Shown: positions 53,513 through 63,254 of the stretch, in pieces
How the letters are laid out: every line of letters begins with the position of its first letter
Position numbering within the stretch: the first letter of the stretch is position 1
DNA from: Lagierella sp.
Lineage (GTDB): Bacteria > Bacillota > Clostridia > Tissierellales > Peptoniphilaceae
Length of the DNA stretch: 64,000 nucleotides
Assembly: GCF_029983815.1 (NCBI RefSeq)
Contig: NZ_JASBYU010000006.1
Span: 1-64,000, forward strand
Direction of reading: 5' to 3'
Translations under genes and position numbers: made by a program
The notes under the pieces: model-generated
Seen by the model: the letters and a program-made list of their open reading frames with translations, nothing else
Databases searched by the model: none
What the model was told of the DNA's origin: nothing

Positions 53513-54901
53513 CTAATCATCCCCTTGAGTCTTTTGATCCAAATACTTATCCAAATATTCATCTCTGATTCTCTTAAGCTCAGTTCTTGGAATTATTCTA
53601 AGCAATTTCCAACCTAAGTTAAGAGTTTCTTCAATGGTTCTATTGTTATAATAACCTTGGTTTACATATTCCTTTTCAAATTCCTCTGCAAATTTCGCGA
53701 AGGCTTTGTCTGCGTTGGAAAGTGCAGTTTCTCCTAGGATTACCGCCAAGTCCCTGGCCTCTCTTCCCGATGCATATCCAGCATAGATTTGGTTCATGGT
53801 GTCTGCATGGTCTTCTCTGGTCTTACCCTTACCAATACCCTTGTCCTTTAGACGGGAAAGTGAAGGAATTACAAATATAGGTGGTTCAATACCAGATTTG
53901 TACAAATCCCTTGATAGGATTATCTGTCCTTCAGTTATATACCCTGTCAAGTCAGGGATTGGATGGGTTATATCCTCTTCAGGCATGGTCAAGATTGGTA
54001 TTTGGGTGATGGAACCCTTTCTTCCCTTAACTCTACCTGCTCTTTCATATATTGTAGAAAGGTCGGTATATAGATATCCTGGATATCCACGTCTTCCTGG
54101 TACTTCCTTTCTAGCAGCAGATACTTCACGAAGGGCTTCAGCATAATTTGTCATGTCCGTCAAGATTACAAGTACGTGCATGTCCTTTTCAAAGGCCAAG
54201 TACTCTGCACAGGTCAGTGCCATCTTCGGAGTTGCAAGTCTTTCGATTGCCGGGTCATTTGCAAGGTTTATAAATAAAACAGCCCTATCTATGGCACCGG
54301 TTTCGGTAAAGTCGTCTATAAAGAACTGCGCCTCTTCAAAGGTGATACCCATAGCTGCAAAGACTACGGCGAACTTATCCTTTCCACCAAGTACCTTTGC
54401 CTGTCTTGCTATCTGTGCTGCAACATTGTTATGTGGCAGACCAGAAGCGGAGAATATAGGCAACTTTTGACCTCTAACCAAGGTGTTAAGCCCATCAATT
54501 GTAGAAATTCCAGTTTGGATAAACTCTGATGGGTAGTCCCTTGCCACCGGGTTTATAGGCGTTCCGTTTATGTCGATGGACTTTTCCGGAATTAGCTTTG
54601 GACCATTATCGATTGGATTTCCTAAACCATCGAATACTCTTCCTATCATGTCCTCGGATACCCCAAGTTCAAGGGGTCTTCCTAAGAATCTAACAGTCGT
54701 CTCCTTTAAGTTTATACCTGCTGAACCCTCGAAGATTTGCACCATAGCCTGATCTCCGTTGATCTCTATAACACGACCTCTTCTCTTTTCCCCATTTTGA
54801 AGTTGAATGTCCACAAGTTCTTCAAACTTAACTCCAGAAACTCCTTCTACTGCCATAAGAGGTCCTACAACTTCAGAAACTGATTTATATTCTTTAAGCA
54901 T
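53513..54901 (-). CDS. ntpB: V-type ATPase subunit B
   Basis: Non-catalytic nucleotide-binding head subunit (462 residues from ATG 54901). The P-loop position reads SASGLPHN, the normal replacement of Walker A in B subunits. Other family parts are GRVFDGLGNPID, VILTDMTNYAEALREVSAARKEVPGRRGYPGY and the C-terminal RIPRTELKRI. The ribosome site AAGGAGG is 10 bases before ATG 54901; the start overlaps the subunit A stop by 8 bases. Confidence 0.96.
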   Translation of the reverse strand: MLKEYKSVSEVVGPLMAVEGVSGVKFEELVDIQLQNGEKRRGRVIEINGDQAMVQIFEGSAGINLKETTVRFLGRPLELGVSEDMIGRVFDGLGNPIDNGPKLIPEKSIDINGTPINPVARDYPSEFIQTGISTIDGLNTLVRGQKLPIFSASGLPHNNVAAQIARQAKVLGGKDKFAVVFAAMGITFEEAQFFIDDFTETGAIDRAVLFINLANDPAIERLATPKMALTCAEYLAFEKDMHVLVILTDMTNYAEALREVSAARKEVPGRRGYPGYLYTDLSTIYERAGRVKGRKGSITQIPILTMPEEDITHPIPDLTGYITEGQIILSRDLYKSGIEPPIFVIPSLSRLKDKGIGKGKTREDHADTMNQIYAGYASGREARDLAVILGETALSNADKAFAKFAEEFEKEYVNQGYYNNRTIEETLNLGWKLLRIIPRTELKRIRDEYLDKYLDQKTQGDD

Positions 54902-56666
54902 TAATAGTACCTCCTTTTTCAACTAATTTAGAAAATTCATCCTTCATGTCGGATTTTATATCTTCAAATTTATTTAAATCATCTTCATGAATATTCTTAG
55001 ATCTTGCAATTCTTTCTCTAATTTCCATGTTTTCAATTTCTGACATATATGCCCCACTGTCTAAGGCTTCAAGGGCCTCGTCATAGAATGAAAGAACAAG
55101 TTCTAACATCTTATACTGTTTTGCCAGTGAACAGTAGGTGTCCACTTCATGGAAGGCATTTTGTTGCAAGAAGTCTTCTCTTATTGACTTTGTAACTTCA
55201 AGTTTTAGTTGGTCTGTTTCAGAAAGGGAGTCCCTACCTACCAGTCTAACTATTTCTTGTAGCGCTGACTCTTCTTGTAAAAGTGCCATTGCTCTCATTC
55301 TAAGCTTTGAGAAGTTCTTGTCTATATTTTCATCTAAATACCTATCTACCTTTACTTGATATAGTGAATAGGAATTTAGCCAGTTGATTGCAGGGAAGTG
55401 TCTTCTGTAGGAAAGAGCGTAGTCAAGTCCCCAGAACACCTTTACAATTCTTAAAGTCGCTTGGGAAACCGGCTCTGAAATATCTCCACCAGGAGGTGAA
55501 ACCGCTCCAATTACAGTAAGTGCTCCAACTCTTTCATCTTCACCTACACATACTACCTTACCCGCTCTCTCGTAGTAGTCTGCAATTCTTGATGCAAGAT
55601 ACGCAGGATAACCTTCGTCTCCAGGCATCTCTTCAAGACGACCGGACATCTCTCTTAGAGCCTCCGCCCATCTAGATGTGGAGTCCGCCATCATGGCCAC
55701 TGAATATCCCATGTCTCTAAAGTACTCAGAGATTGTTATACCAGTATAGATGGATGCTTCTCTCGCCGCAACCGGCATATTGGATGTATTTGCTATAAGC
55801 ACTGTTCTCTTCATCAGAGATTCCCCTGTCTTAGGGTCGATGATTTCAGGGAATTCCATAAGAACGTCTGTCATCTCGTTTCCACGTTCACCACAACCAA
55901 CGTAGACAACTATCTCTGCATCCGCCCATTTTGCAAGCTGATGCTGTACAACCGTCTTTCCTGAACCAAAGGGTCCTGGTATGGCTGCAGCTCCTCCTTT
56001 AGTTACTGGGAAGAAGGTGTCTATAACCCTTTGTCCTGTAACAAGAGGCTCTGTAGGGTCCAACTTCTTAACATATGGTCTACCAGTTCTAACAGGCCAT
56101 TTTTGCATCATGGTAAGTTCTTTGTCGCCATTTTCAGTTTCTACGGTACACACAGTCTCAACTACTGTAAAAGATCCAGATTTAATGTCCTTTACAGTTC
56201 CCTTTACTCCCATCGGAACCATTATCTTATGACTTACAATTGGTGTCTCTTGAACTGTACCAATTACATCTCCCGGGGTAACTTCGTCTCCAGCTTTTAC
56301 AGTTGGAACAAAGTCCCATTTTTTCTCCCTATTTAGCGCCTTTACAGAAACTCCTCTAGTTAAGAAATCTCCAGCGGCGTCTTGCAAAGCTTGAAGGGGT
56401 CTTTGAATCCCGTCAAACATCTGCTCAATAAGGCCCGGTCCCAATTCTATAGACAAAGGAGAACCTGTAGTTACAACCTTATCTCCAGGTCCAATTCCTG
56501 TAGTCTCCTCATATACCTGAATGGAGGCTTTGTCACCTCTCATCTCAATGATTTCTCCGATGAGCTTATCTTCTGAAACTTCAACAACGTCATAAACATT
56601 GGCATTATCCATACCTTCAGCTACAACTAAAGGTCCGGATACCTTAATAATTTTTCCTTCTTTCAA
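54894..56666 (-). CDS. ntpA: V-type ATPase catalytic subunit A
   Basis: Catalytic head subunit (590 residues). Beta-barrel domain at the start, the A-specific bulge domain (about 110-190), then Walker A GPFGSGKT near 235, GERGNEM near 260 with the catalytic Glu, and SRWAEALREMSGRLEEMPGD. Length is typical for bacterial NtpA. GGAGAGAGC ribosome site. Confidence 0.97.
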   Translation of the reverse strand: MKEGKIIKVSGPLVVAEGMDNANVYDVVEVSEDKLIGEIIEMRGDKASIQVYEETTGIGPGDKVVTTGSPLSIELGPGLIEQMFDGIQRPLQALQDAAGDFLTRGVSVKALNREKKWDFVPTVKAGDEVTPGDVIGTVQETPIVSHKIMVPMGVKGTVKDIKSGSFTVVETVCTVETENGDKELTMMQKWPVRTGRPYVKKLDPTEPLVTGQRVIDTFFPVTKGGAAAIPGPFGSGKTVVQHQLAKWADAEIVVYVGCGERGNEMTDVLMEFPEIIDPKTGESLMKRTVLIANTSNMPVAAREASIYTGITISEYFRDMGYSVAMMADSTSRWAEALREMSGRLEEMPGDEGYPAYLASRIADYYERAGKVVCVGEDERVGALTVIGAVSPPGGDISEPVSQATLRIVKVFWGLDYALSYRRHFPAINWLNSYSLYQVKVDRYLDENIDKNFSKLRMRAMALLQEESALQEIVRLVGRDSLSETDQLKLEVTKSIREDFLQQNAFHEVDTYCSLAKQYKMLELVLSFYDEALEALDSGAYMSEIENMEIRERIARSKNIHEDDLNKFEDIKSDMKDEFSKLVEKGGTINA

Positions 56667-56681
56667 TATAAGCTCTCTCCT

Positions 56682-56999
56682 TTATAAAATATTAGATCCA
56701 ACGGCTTTTTCAACGTTCTTATTGATTCTATCAAGTCCAATGTTCAAAGAACCTTGGTTAGATGGTATCAATATAACCGCTGGGGTAATTTCATTATTAT
56801 ATCTTTCGATAGTCTCTGGTATAAGTTTGGCAAGTTGTTCCGTTATAAATATGATTCCATAGTTTTCCTTGGCCAACTTATCCACGATTTGCCTTGTTTC
56901 CATAGCTTCCAAAGCGGTAAAAACCTTAACTCCCAAAGCTCTAAATCCAAGGACAGAATCTCTATCACCAACTACGGCTACTCTATGCATATGTCTCAC
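56682..56999 (-). CDS. ntpG: V-type ATPase subunit F
   Basis: Small regulatory/central-stalk subunit (about 102-105 residues; called NtpG in Enterococcus hirae). VAVVGDRDSVLGFRALGV at the start and YGIIFITEQLA in the middle are typical. Start is either GTG 56999 or ATG 56990; both overlap the end of subunit C. Confidence 0.92.
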   Translation of the reverse strand: MRHMHRVAVVGDRDSVLGFRALGVKVFTALEAMETRQIVDKLAKENYGIIFITEQLAKLIPETIERYNNEITPAVILIPSNQGSLNIGLDRINKNVEKAVGSNIL

Positions 57000-57984
57000 G
57001 TAACCTTTCTTTTATGAAATTCTTAGGTAGATTATTTAACTTAGAAACAAGTACTATTCTAAGATTTCTAATCTCGTTTTCCTTAGCCATTAAATAGGCA
57101 AAGGGAACTTCAGGTCCATAAGTTACCTTTTTAGCTTCTTTAATAAGACTTATAATATAGTCGTCCATGCTCTTTTCAAAAGCGGAAAGACTCTTCGTAT
57201 TACTATAGTCCTTGATGCTTTCCCTCAAATAATAGTAGATTCTTGCCGACTTTATAAGAGGACTGTTTTCATCTATCTTTGCAAAAAGATTTTCTCTAAA
57301 CTTATCTAAATCTATAGTTCCTCCAGGAATTATAATCTTATCTAAAAAGTGTAGGTCTATGTTTTGATTTTGTGCCCTTAAAAGAGTTCTTATATTTGTA
57401 AAGTCGATTAAGTCCTCAACATATTGCACAAACATCTCTACATCTAACTTTTCAGCTACTTCCTTTAAATTCTCGAAGTACTCCCTGTCGGTGTAAACAT
57501 CTATAAGCTGAGGATCCTTTTTATCCAAGTAGTCGTCGTATACCTTGTTGATAACCCCAGCATATCTTGTATCAAGCTGGGCTCTATCTCCGGACTCAAA
57601 GTCCTCCCTAAGCTCTTCAAAGTCAAAATCTCCTATGTCTATAAACATGTGGGAATAGTCCCTACCGCTTATCTTCTCCTTTAACATCACCTTTAAATTG
57701 TGATATTCGTACTTCATAGTGAGAAGATTTACTACTTCAGGACTTTTTAGCATCTGACCAAACTTCTTGTATAGATCCTGTAATGCCTCTTTTAGCGCAA
57801 CTTCATAGTCTTGAGGTCTTTCCAACTTTGTAAAGTACTCTTGATAAGATGTGTCATTTAAAAGTCTAACGGCACTGGCCAAGTCTTCAGACTCTGCCAT
57901 TCTATCAAAGAAATTTTCAGTAAGAAGGTCTTTTTCATAAACTCTTGTAGTTGTTGAGCTTTGGATAAAGTCTTGTCTATCCAT
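56983..57984 (-). CDS. ntpC: V-type ATPase subunit C (d-type, membrane rotor adaptor)
   Basis: A 333-residue helical subunit linking the central stalk to the K ring (AC39 family). Repeated helical units with YEYHNLKVMLKEK and DFTNIRTLLRAQNQ, and a final EIRNLRIVLVSKLN. I use ATG 57984, preceded by AGGAGGG; an upstream in-frame TTG at 58005 contains the ribosome site. Confidence 0.92.
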   Translation of the reverse strand: MDRQDFIQSSTTTRVYEKDLLTENFFDRMAESEDLASAVRLLNDTSYQEYFTKLERPQDYEVALKEALQDLYKKFGQMLKSPEVVNLLTMKYEYHNLKVMLKEKISGRDYSHMFIDIGDFDFEELREDFESGDRAQLDTRYAGVINKVYDDYLDKKDPQLIDVYTDREYFENLKEVAEKLDVEMFVQYVEDLIDFTNIRTLLRAQNQNIDLHFLDKIIIPGGTIDLDKFRENLFAKIDENSPLIKSARIYYYLRESIKDYSNTKSLSAFEKSMDDYIISLIKEAKKVTYGPEVPFAYLMAKENEIRNLRIVLVSKLNNLPKNFIKERLRETYA

Positions 57985-57994
57985 AAAATCCCTC

Positions 57995-58549
57995 CTATTT
58001 CTCAAATAATTTTTGAACTATCAAAGTTTCCAAATCCTGTTTCATAAAATCTACAATTCCAGAAAAGTCGTTGTTGATTATGGAGTTTCCGTCATAGAAT
58101 TTAAATCCATTTTCTACATATTTGTCGGAAATCTTGTAATTTAACCCCAACTTTTTAAAAGCTTCAACTCTGTTTTCCTGTAAAGAAATTGTAGCTTCAT
58201 TAGACAGATTAGATTTTTTTAAAGCTGCTTGAACAATTGATAAATAGGTCTGTTCGTCGAGATTCTTTAGCTTTTCCTTAGCCATTTTAATAATCTTTTC
58301 GATTACTCCCTGTTTAGCCTCCAGCTGTTCATCCCTAGCCTTTAGAGTTGCACTATTTAATATCTTTTCCAAAAGGTTTTGAGACTCTAGCTCCGCCTTT
58401 GAGATAATCGCAAGTTTTTCATCCTTTGCCTTACTTTCTATCTTGGCTAACTCTTCATCTCTCTTTTCTTCAGCTTCTTTAATAATTTGGTCAGACTCAG
58501 ACTTTGCATCCTTTAAAATTTGATTTATTATATTATCTAAATTTGACAT
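57995..58549 (-). CDS. ntpE: V-type ATPase subunit E
   Basis: Peripheral stalk subunit (184 residues). Long charged N-terminal helix (1-95; EAEEKRDEELAKIESKAKDE) followed by a small globular domain that contacts the head. It pairs with subunit G/H, encoded by the first gene of the operon. Stops 10 bases before subunit C. Confidence 0.9.
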   Translation of the reverse strand: MSNLDNIINQILKDAKSESDQIIKEAEEKRDEELAKIESKAKDEKLAIISKAELESQNLLEKILNSATLKARDEQLEAKQGVIEKIIKMAKEKLKNLDEQTYLSIVQAALKKSNLSNEATISLQENRVEAFKKLGLNYKISDKYVENGFKFYDGNSIINNDFSGIVDFMKQDLETLIVQKLFEK

Positions 58550-58575
58550 CTAATCACATCCTCACCGCTCAAGAA

Positions 58576-59043
58576 CTATATTCTTGTTAGCATTAAGAAT
58601 GAAAATGCGAAACCTAAAATTGCGTATAACTCAACCATTACTGCATATACTATACCTTTAACTTGATGTTCCTCATTCTTTGCAAGGATGTTCATACCTG
58701 CAACGGACACCTTAGCTTGTGCCTTAGCTGAAACAAGACCACCAATACCAACTGGAAGTGCAGCACAGATATAGTAAAATCCATTTTCAAGAGGAATACC
58801 CGCTTGAATCTTAAATAGTATTAAAAGACCGATAACGAAACCGTAAAGTCCTTGGGTACCTGGTAGCAATTGGATTACAAGGGACTTACCGAATTTTTCT
58901 GGTTCCTCAATAATGATGCCTGCAGCAGCTTCCCCTGCCATTCCAACACCTTTAGCAGATCCTATACCACCTAGGAATACCGCCAATGCAGCAGCTAATG
59001 CTGTTAATATAAATCCTCCGTTTTGAATAAAAAATTCCTTCAT
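58576..59043 (-). CDS. ntpK: V-type ATPase rotor-ring subunit K, Na+-type residues
   Basis: Duplicated-hairpin proteolipid (155 residues, four membrane helices) that forms the ion-carrying ring. Residues known to bind Na+ in E. hirae NtpK are matched: Thr and Gln in LLPGTQGLYG, Gln in SAKAQAKVS and the key Glu in MVELYAILGF. So a Na+-pumping enzyme is predicted. Start at ATG 59043 with AGGAGGA; the longer in-frame extension includes the ribosome site. Confidence 0.93.
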   Translation of the reverse strand: MKEFFIQNGGFILTALAAALAVFLGGIGSAKGVGMAGEAAAGIIIEEPEKFGKSLVIQLLPGTQGLYGFVIGLLILFKIQAGIPLENGFYYICAALPVGIGGLVSAKAQAKVSVAGMNILAKNEEHQVKGIVYAVMVELYAILGFAFSFLMLTRI

Positions 59044-59053
59044 TCTATTCCTC

Positions 59054-61018
59054 CTATTTATTTTCGTTTTTTTGTAAATCAAAATATTTAGGTTTATTTA
59101 TTAAACCTTTAAAGGCCTTTCCTCCGCCTTCATAGAATTTGTTAAACATCTCTACATATATAAGTCTTGCAGAGTGAACATATGCACTTAGGTATGATAG
59201 GAATAAGTTAAATAGTTGGAAGACTACAAAAACTATAACCCCTCCAATTATTCCAACGATTCCACCACCAAAGAGCATTTTTACGATTATATTTATTGCC
59301 AAGGCTATAAATCCTCCGGCAAGTCCAAGGGCCATCAGTCTAAGGTAGGAAACAAAGTCTCCAATATATCCTGTTAGGCCATAGACTTCGTTTAACCCTA
59401 TGGCAAGTCTACCTCCCCAACCCTTAGCGGCTCTACCAGCTGTTAAGAACATTCCAACCATTCCTATAACCATCATTACTATACCCACTTTTTTAGCAAT
59501 TTCAGGTAACTTAGCTGGACCTGCAGCTGCAGCTAGAATTATTCCAATAAGAGTTAGATATAAAAATCCTACATCATATATAGCCCCTTTAAAATCCTTA
59601 TCCCTTATTAGCATATAGGCCTTAATACCAAGGGCAAAGAAAATATGAATACCACCTAGTATTAATGAAACCAGGATGATTAACATGGAATCCTCTGTTT
59701 GACTCAATAACGGTCTATATGGTAGTGAAATACCAAAAAACGAACCGTATATAAGTCCCCATAGCATTGTAGGAATACTTAAAAACATAAAGAACTTAAC
59801 ATTTCTCTTAAAGTCCTCTCTCAAGTTAAAAAATTTAAGTCCTACTATACAAAGAATAAAAAGTAAAAGTCCATATCCCAAATCCCCAACCATCATTCCT
59901 GCAAAGAAAGCATAAAACGGTGCAAATAGTGGAGTAGGATCCACTTCACTGTACTTTGGAAGGGAATACATCTCTGTAAGACCTTGAAAAGCTCCAGCAA
60001 ATTTACCATTTTCAAGGATTATTGGTACATTTGGATCTTCTTTTCTGGCATCTTCAATGTCCAAGGAATATCTGTCCTTTAAAATATTACTTACAGTGGA
60101 TTTGAACTCTTCCACCATCCTCGTAGGAACATAGCCTTGAATGAGATTTAATTTTTTTGTTCTTTGAAAATTCTCTACAGACTCTTCACGAAGCCTTTGA
60201 TTTTCCAAGTATTCATAATATACCTTTAAATCCTCTAGTTGATCTGTGGAGGATCTGAAGATGTCCTCTTGTTTTTTTATAGCCTGTTTATTGTCTTCAA
60301 TGGACTTGGAAAGCCTTAGGATTTCATCCTTTACAACCTGGTTTGTACCTATTGTGACTGGAGTAAAACCATGCCTTCTAAGGGTTTCCATATCCCTTCT
60401 AACATTGTCTGGAATACCAGCAAATACCACATATGCATTGCCCTTATTCTCCGACAAGATGTCCATAGAAACATCAGTGTATTTACTTAAATCCTGTTTT
60501 AGTTCCTCTAAATACTTAGTTGGAACAGTTCCAGTTTGGATGGCTGTTCTCTTTAGATTATAGAGAGATTTAACAGGAATCGTTAGGTCTTCCCAATGTT
60601 TTAAATCGGAAACCAACTGACTTTCATTGTGAATCTCTTGTTTTGCTTCATCAATGACCTTTTGAGAGCTTTCAAGCTTTTTATAGAGGGATTTAAAATC
60701 AAAGGTCCTACCCTTTTCTACAATCTCCTCATAGCTATAGGAGCGAACTCCTTCTTTTAACTCTTGAAGTTTAGGTTTTTTCTCCACATACTTCGATAGA
60801 GTTTCAATGCTCCAGTTTGCCCTCTGTAAGTCCTCCTGTACTCCAAGAAGAGTACTGTCTGGAATTACCTTCTTTAAGATGGACTCTTTTTCTTCATCCT
60901 TAGTTTTGTTGAGGTCATTGAAATGTACATATTCGAAGTCCTGCAATTGTTTTAGCAATGAACTTCTATCATAATCAAATGCAAGTAAGTTAAACTTACT
61001 CATTTTAACCATTGACAT
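59054..61018 (-). CDS. ntpI: V-type ATPase subunit I (a-type)
   Basis: Membrane stator subunit with ion half-channels (about 654 residues). Long cytoplasmic coiled-coil N-terminal half (1-340) and seven or eight membrane helices after it (GLTEMYSLPKYSEVDPTP, MVGDLGYGL, DFVSYLRLMALGLAGG with the conserved Arg). The start lies in the overlap with the first gene; ATG 61018 or 61012 is likelier than TTG 61030. Confidence 0.92.
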   Translation of the reverse strand: MSMVKMSKFNLLAFDYDRSSLLKQLQDFEYVHFNDLNKTKDEEKESILKKVIPDSTLLGVQEDLQRANWSIETLSKYVEKKPKLQELKEGVRSYSYEEIVEKGRTFDFKSLYKKLESSQKVIDEAKQEIHNESQLVSDLKHWEDLTIPVKSLYNLKRTAIQTGTVPTKYLEELKQDLSKYTDVSMDILSENKGNAYVVFAGIPDNVRRDMETLRRHGFTPVTIGTNQVVKDEILRLSKSIEDNKQAIKKQEDIFRSSTDQLEDLKVYYEYLENQRLREESVENFQRTKKLNLIQGYVPTRMVEEFKSTVSNILKDRYSLDIEDARKEDPNVPIILENGKFAGAFQGLTEMYSLPKYSEVDPTPLFAPFYAFFAGMMVGDLGYGLLLFILCIVGLKFFNLREDFKRNVKFFMFLSIPTMLWGLIYGSFFGISLPYRPLLSQTEDSMLIILVSLILGGIHIFFALGIKAYMLIRDKDFKGAIYDVGFLYLTLIGIILAAAAGPAKLPEIAKKVGIVMMVIGMVGMFLTAGRAAKGWGGRLAIGLNEVYGLTGYIGDFVSYLRLMALGLAGGFIALAINIIVKMLFGGGIVGIIGGVIVFVVFQLFNLFLSYLSAYVHSARLIYVEMFNKFYEGGGKAFKGLINKPKYFDLQKNENK

Positions 61019-61331
61019 ATTCCGATACAACCCTCTCTACAATTGAATTTGCGACCTCTTGGAGTTTTCCTTCGTCCATATTTTGTATCTTATGAACTAT
61101 CTCATTTGACTGCTGAATTATTGGAGCTTCCTTTTTTTCTCCCTCAATTCGAGCATTTTTTAATAAATCCTCCCTGGTCTTTTCGCCATCTTCTATGATA
61201 CTGTCATACTTTTCCTTACCTACAGTCTTTATTTGAGCCAAGATACCTTCGGCTTTTTTCTTCGCATCTTGTACGATTTCATCGCCTTTGGATTCGGCTT
61301 CCCTAATCTGTTCAACCATATTTGAAGCCAT
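61005..61331 (-). CDS. ntpF: V-type ATPase subunit G/H (peripheral stalk)
   Basis: First gene of the nine-gene operon (108 residues). One long helix with alternating charges (REAESKGDEIVQDAKKKAEG), typical of the stalk subunit that pairs with E. Very strong AAGGAGGTG ribosome site. Operon order G/H-I-K-E-C-F-A-B-D equals that of the E. hirae ntp operon (ntpFIKECGABD). Confidence 0.88.
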   Translation of the reverse strand: MASNMVEQIREAESKGDEIVQDAKKKAEGILAQIKTVGKEKYDSIIEDGEKTREDLLKNARIEGEKKEAPIIQQSNEIVHKIQNMDEGKLQEVANSIVERVVSEYVNG

Positions 61332-61496
61332 AGATTCACCTCCTTATGATAGATAACGATTTCACAATTTTATAAACTTAATGGCTTAGCTTTGAAAGAA
61401 GTTTTTCAAAATCCTCTCACTTAAGCTTTAAAGTGCTAAACTAAACCATAAGCTAATAATAACATAATAATATGACTTATTCAATAAACAAAATTC

Positions 61497-62126
61497 TTAT
61501 TTTGTACCAAAAAGTCTATCTCCTGCATCTCCCAGTCCTGGAAGGATATATCCATGTTCATTTAACTTCTCATCAAGACCTGCAATGTAAATAGGCACAT
61601 CTGGATGATTTTCATGAACCGCTTTCACTCCCTCAGGGGCAGCGATAATATTGACTAATTTTATATTCTTAGCTCCCTTATTCTTAAGATATTGAATAGC
61701 TGCACTAGCTGAACCCCCAGTTGCAAGCATAGGGTCTAGTACAAGAACTGTTCTTTCTGCAATATCTTGAGGAAGTTTGCAATAGTATTCCACAGGTTCC
61801 AGTGTTTCAGGATCCCTATATAGTCCAATATGTCCAACCTTCGCTGCTGGAATGATATTCAACATACCATCAACCATTCCAAGTCCCGCTCTAAGTACAG
61901 GTATAATGGCAACTTTCTTACCAGAAAGTACCTTTGTCTTCATCTTTTGTAGTGGAGTTTCTATTTCAATGTCTTCCATGGAAAAATCTCTAGTTACTTC
62001 ATAGGCCATCAACATTGAAATCTCAGCTACTAAGTCTCTAAACTGTTTCGATCCGGTATTGATATCACGAAGAATACTCAACTTGTGAGTAATTACCGGA
62101 TGATCAAAAATTGTTACATTATCCAT
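61497..62126 (-). CDS. upp: Uracil phosphoribosyltransferase
   Basis: Makes UMP from uracil and PRPP (209 residues). PRPP loop VLDPMLATGGSA near 128-139; uracil-binding C-terminus HGYILPGLGDAGDRLFGTK. Ribosome site GGAGGG. Its partner permease is uraA at 45091. The gap to the V-ATPase operon (61332-61496) shows only a weak CACTT/AAGTG hairpin. Confidence 0.97.
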   Translation of the reverse strand: MDNVTIFDHPVITHKLSILRDINTGSKQFRDLVAEISMLMAYEVTRDFSMEDIEIETPLQKMKTKVLSGKKVAIIPVLRAGLGMVDGMLNIIPAAKVGHIGLYRDPETLEPVEYYCKLPQDIAERTVLVLDPMLATGGSASAAIQYLKNKGAKNIKLVNIIAAPEGVKAVHENHPDVPIYIAGLDEKLNEHGYILPGLGDAGDRLFGTK

Positions 62127-62222
62127 TTTTCCCTCCTGTTTCTCTACTAATATAATAACATTAAAGAACAGTTCATGTAAATTAAGCTTAAAGAAGAATG
62201 CTATAAAATTTTAATTTCCCTA

Positions 62223-63254
62223 TTATTCTAATACAACCAAATTTCCGCCACTGGACTTCTTAAGCCTGTTCATTATCCCAATCCCCAAGTTCTTTTCTTC
62301 AACTCCCTCACATAGGATGTACTCAACGCCGTCCTCGTCACATTGCCTTAAAATCCTAAAGATTAGAGATGCCATCTGCAATAGATTTTCTCTATCCCCT
62401 AGGGAGTAGAATTTATAAAAATCATTTATTAAATCTTCATTGTCACTAAAGGTGATAAGTGCTGTCTTTAAATTTGAAAGCTCTTCGCCCCTTTTAATAA
62501 AATAGTTCCTAACCTTATCTTTATTACCCAATATCAACTCCATTCTACCCTTAGGAGCATAATGTTTGTATTTTTGTCCAGGAGATTTTGGAATTTCTCC
62601 TTCCTTTAATATGGATTTGTCGTATTCCACTTTTCCAAAATGAATTTCTAAATCCTCCTTAGAATAAAAACCAGGTCTTAAAATAAGATAGGGCTTTGAA
62701 GTACAGTCCAATACAGTAGACTCAATTCCTACAGTACAACTACCGCCATCCACTATAAGTGGAATCTTATCTTGCATATCCTCATAGACATCCATAGCAG
62801 TAGTCGGCGAAGGCCTTCCAGAAAGATTTGCAGAAGGTGCTGCAATGGGAACTTTGGCTTTTTGTATAATCTCTCTTGTTATATCATTTTTAGGCATTCG
62901 TATTGCAACAGTGTCTCCACCAGCAGTTACAGTTTCTGGAATGATATCAGATTTATTAAGTATTATAGTTAAAGGACCTGGCCAGTAGTTTTCTACAGCT
63001 TCCAAAACGCTGGGCGAAACATCTTTTACTAGCCTATCCAGTTCCTTAATCTCCGATATATGAAGTATAAGTGGGTTGTCAGCAGGTCTATTCTTAACTT
63101 CAAAAATTTTTTTACATGCAATGTCGCTTAGACCATCTCCTCCAAGACCATAGACCGTCTCCGTTGGAATCGCCACAAGTTCTCCCTGTCTAATCAGACT
63201 TGCAGCATAGTCTGCAATTTTGTCCATATCCTCTTTAATTATTTCCGTCTTCAT
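62223..63254 (-). CDS. tsaC: L-threonylcarbamoyladenylate synthase (Sua5/YwlC type)
   Basis: First enzyme of the tRNA t6A37 modification: threonine, bicarbonate and ATP to threonylcarbamoyl-AMP (343 residues). YrdC domain (about 10-200) with VAIPTETVYGLGGD, KNRPADNPLILHI and APSANLSGRPSPTT; C-terminal Sua5 domain (about 215-343). The two-domain form is usual in Firmicutes. It overlaps the CDF gene by 20 bases, so they are co-transcribed. Confidence 0.94.
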   Translation of the reverse strand: MKTEIIKEDMDKIADYAASLIRQGELVAIPTETVYGLGGDGLSDIACKKIFEVKNRPADNPLILHISEIKELDRLVKDVSPSVLEAVENYWPGPLTIILNKSDIIPETVTAGGDTVAIRMPKNDITREIIQKAKVPIAAPSANLSGRPSPTTAMDVYEDMQDKIPLIVDGGSCTVGIESTVLDCTSKPYLILRPGFYSKEDLEIHFGKVEYDKSILKEGEIPKSPGQKYKHYAPKGRMELILGNKDKVRNYFIKRGEELSNLKTALITFSDNEDLINDFYKFYSLGDRENLLQMASLIFRILRQCDEDGVEYILCEGVEEKNLGIGIMNRLKKSSGGNLVVLE

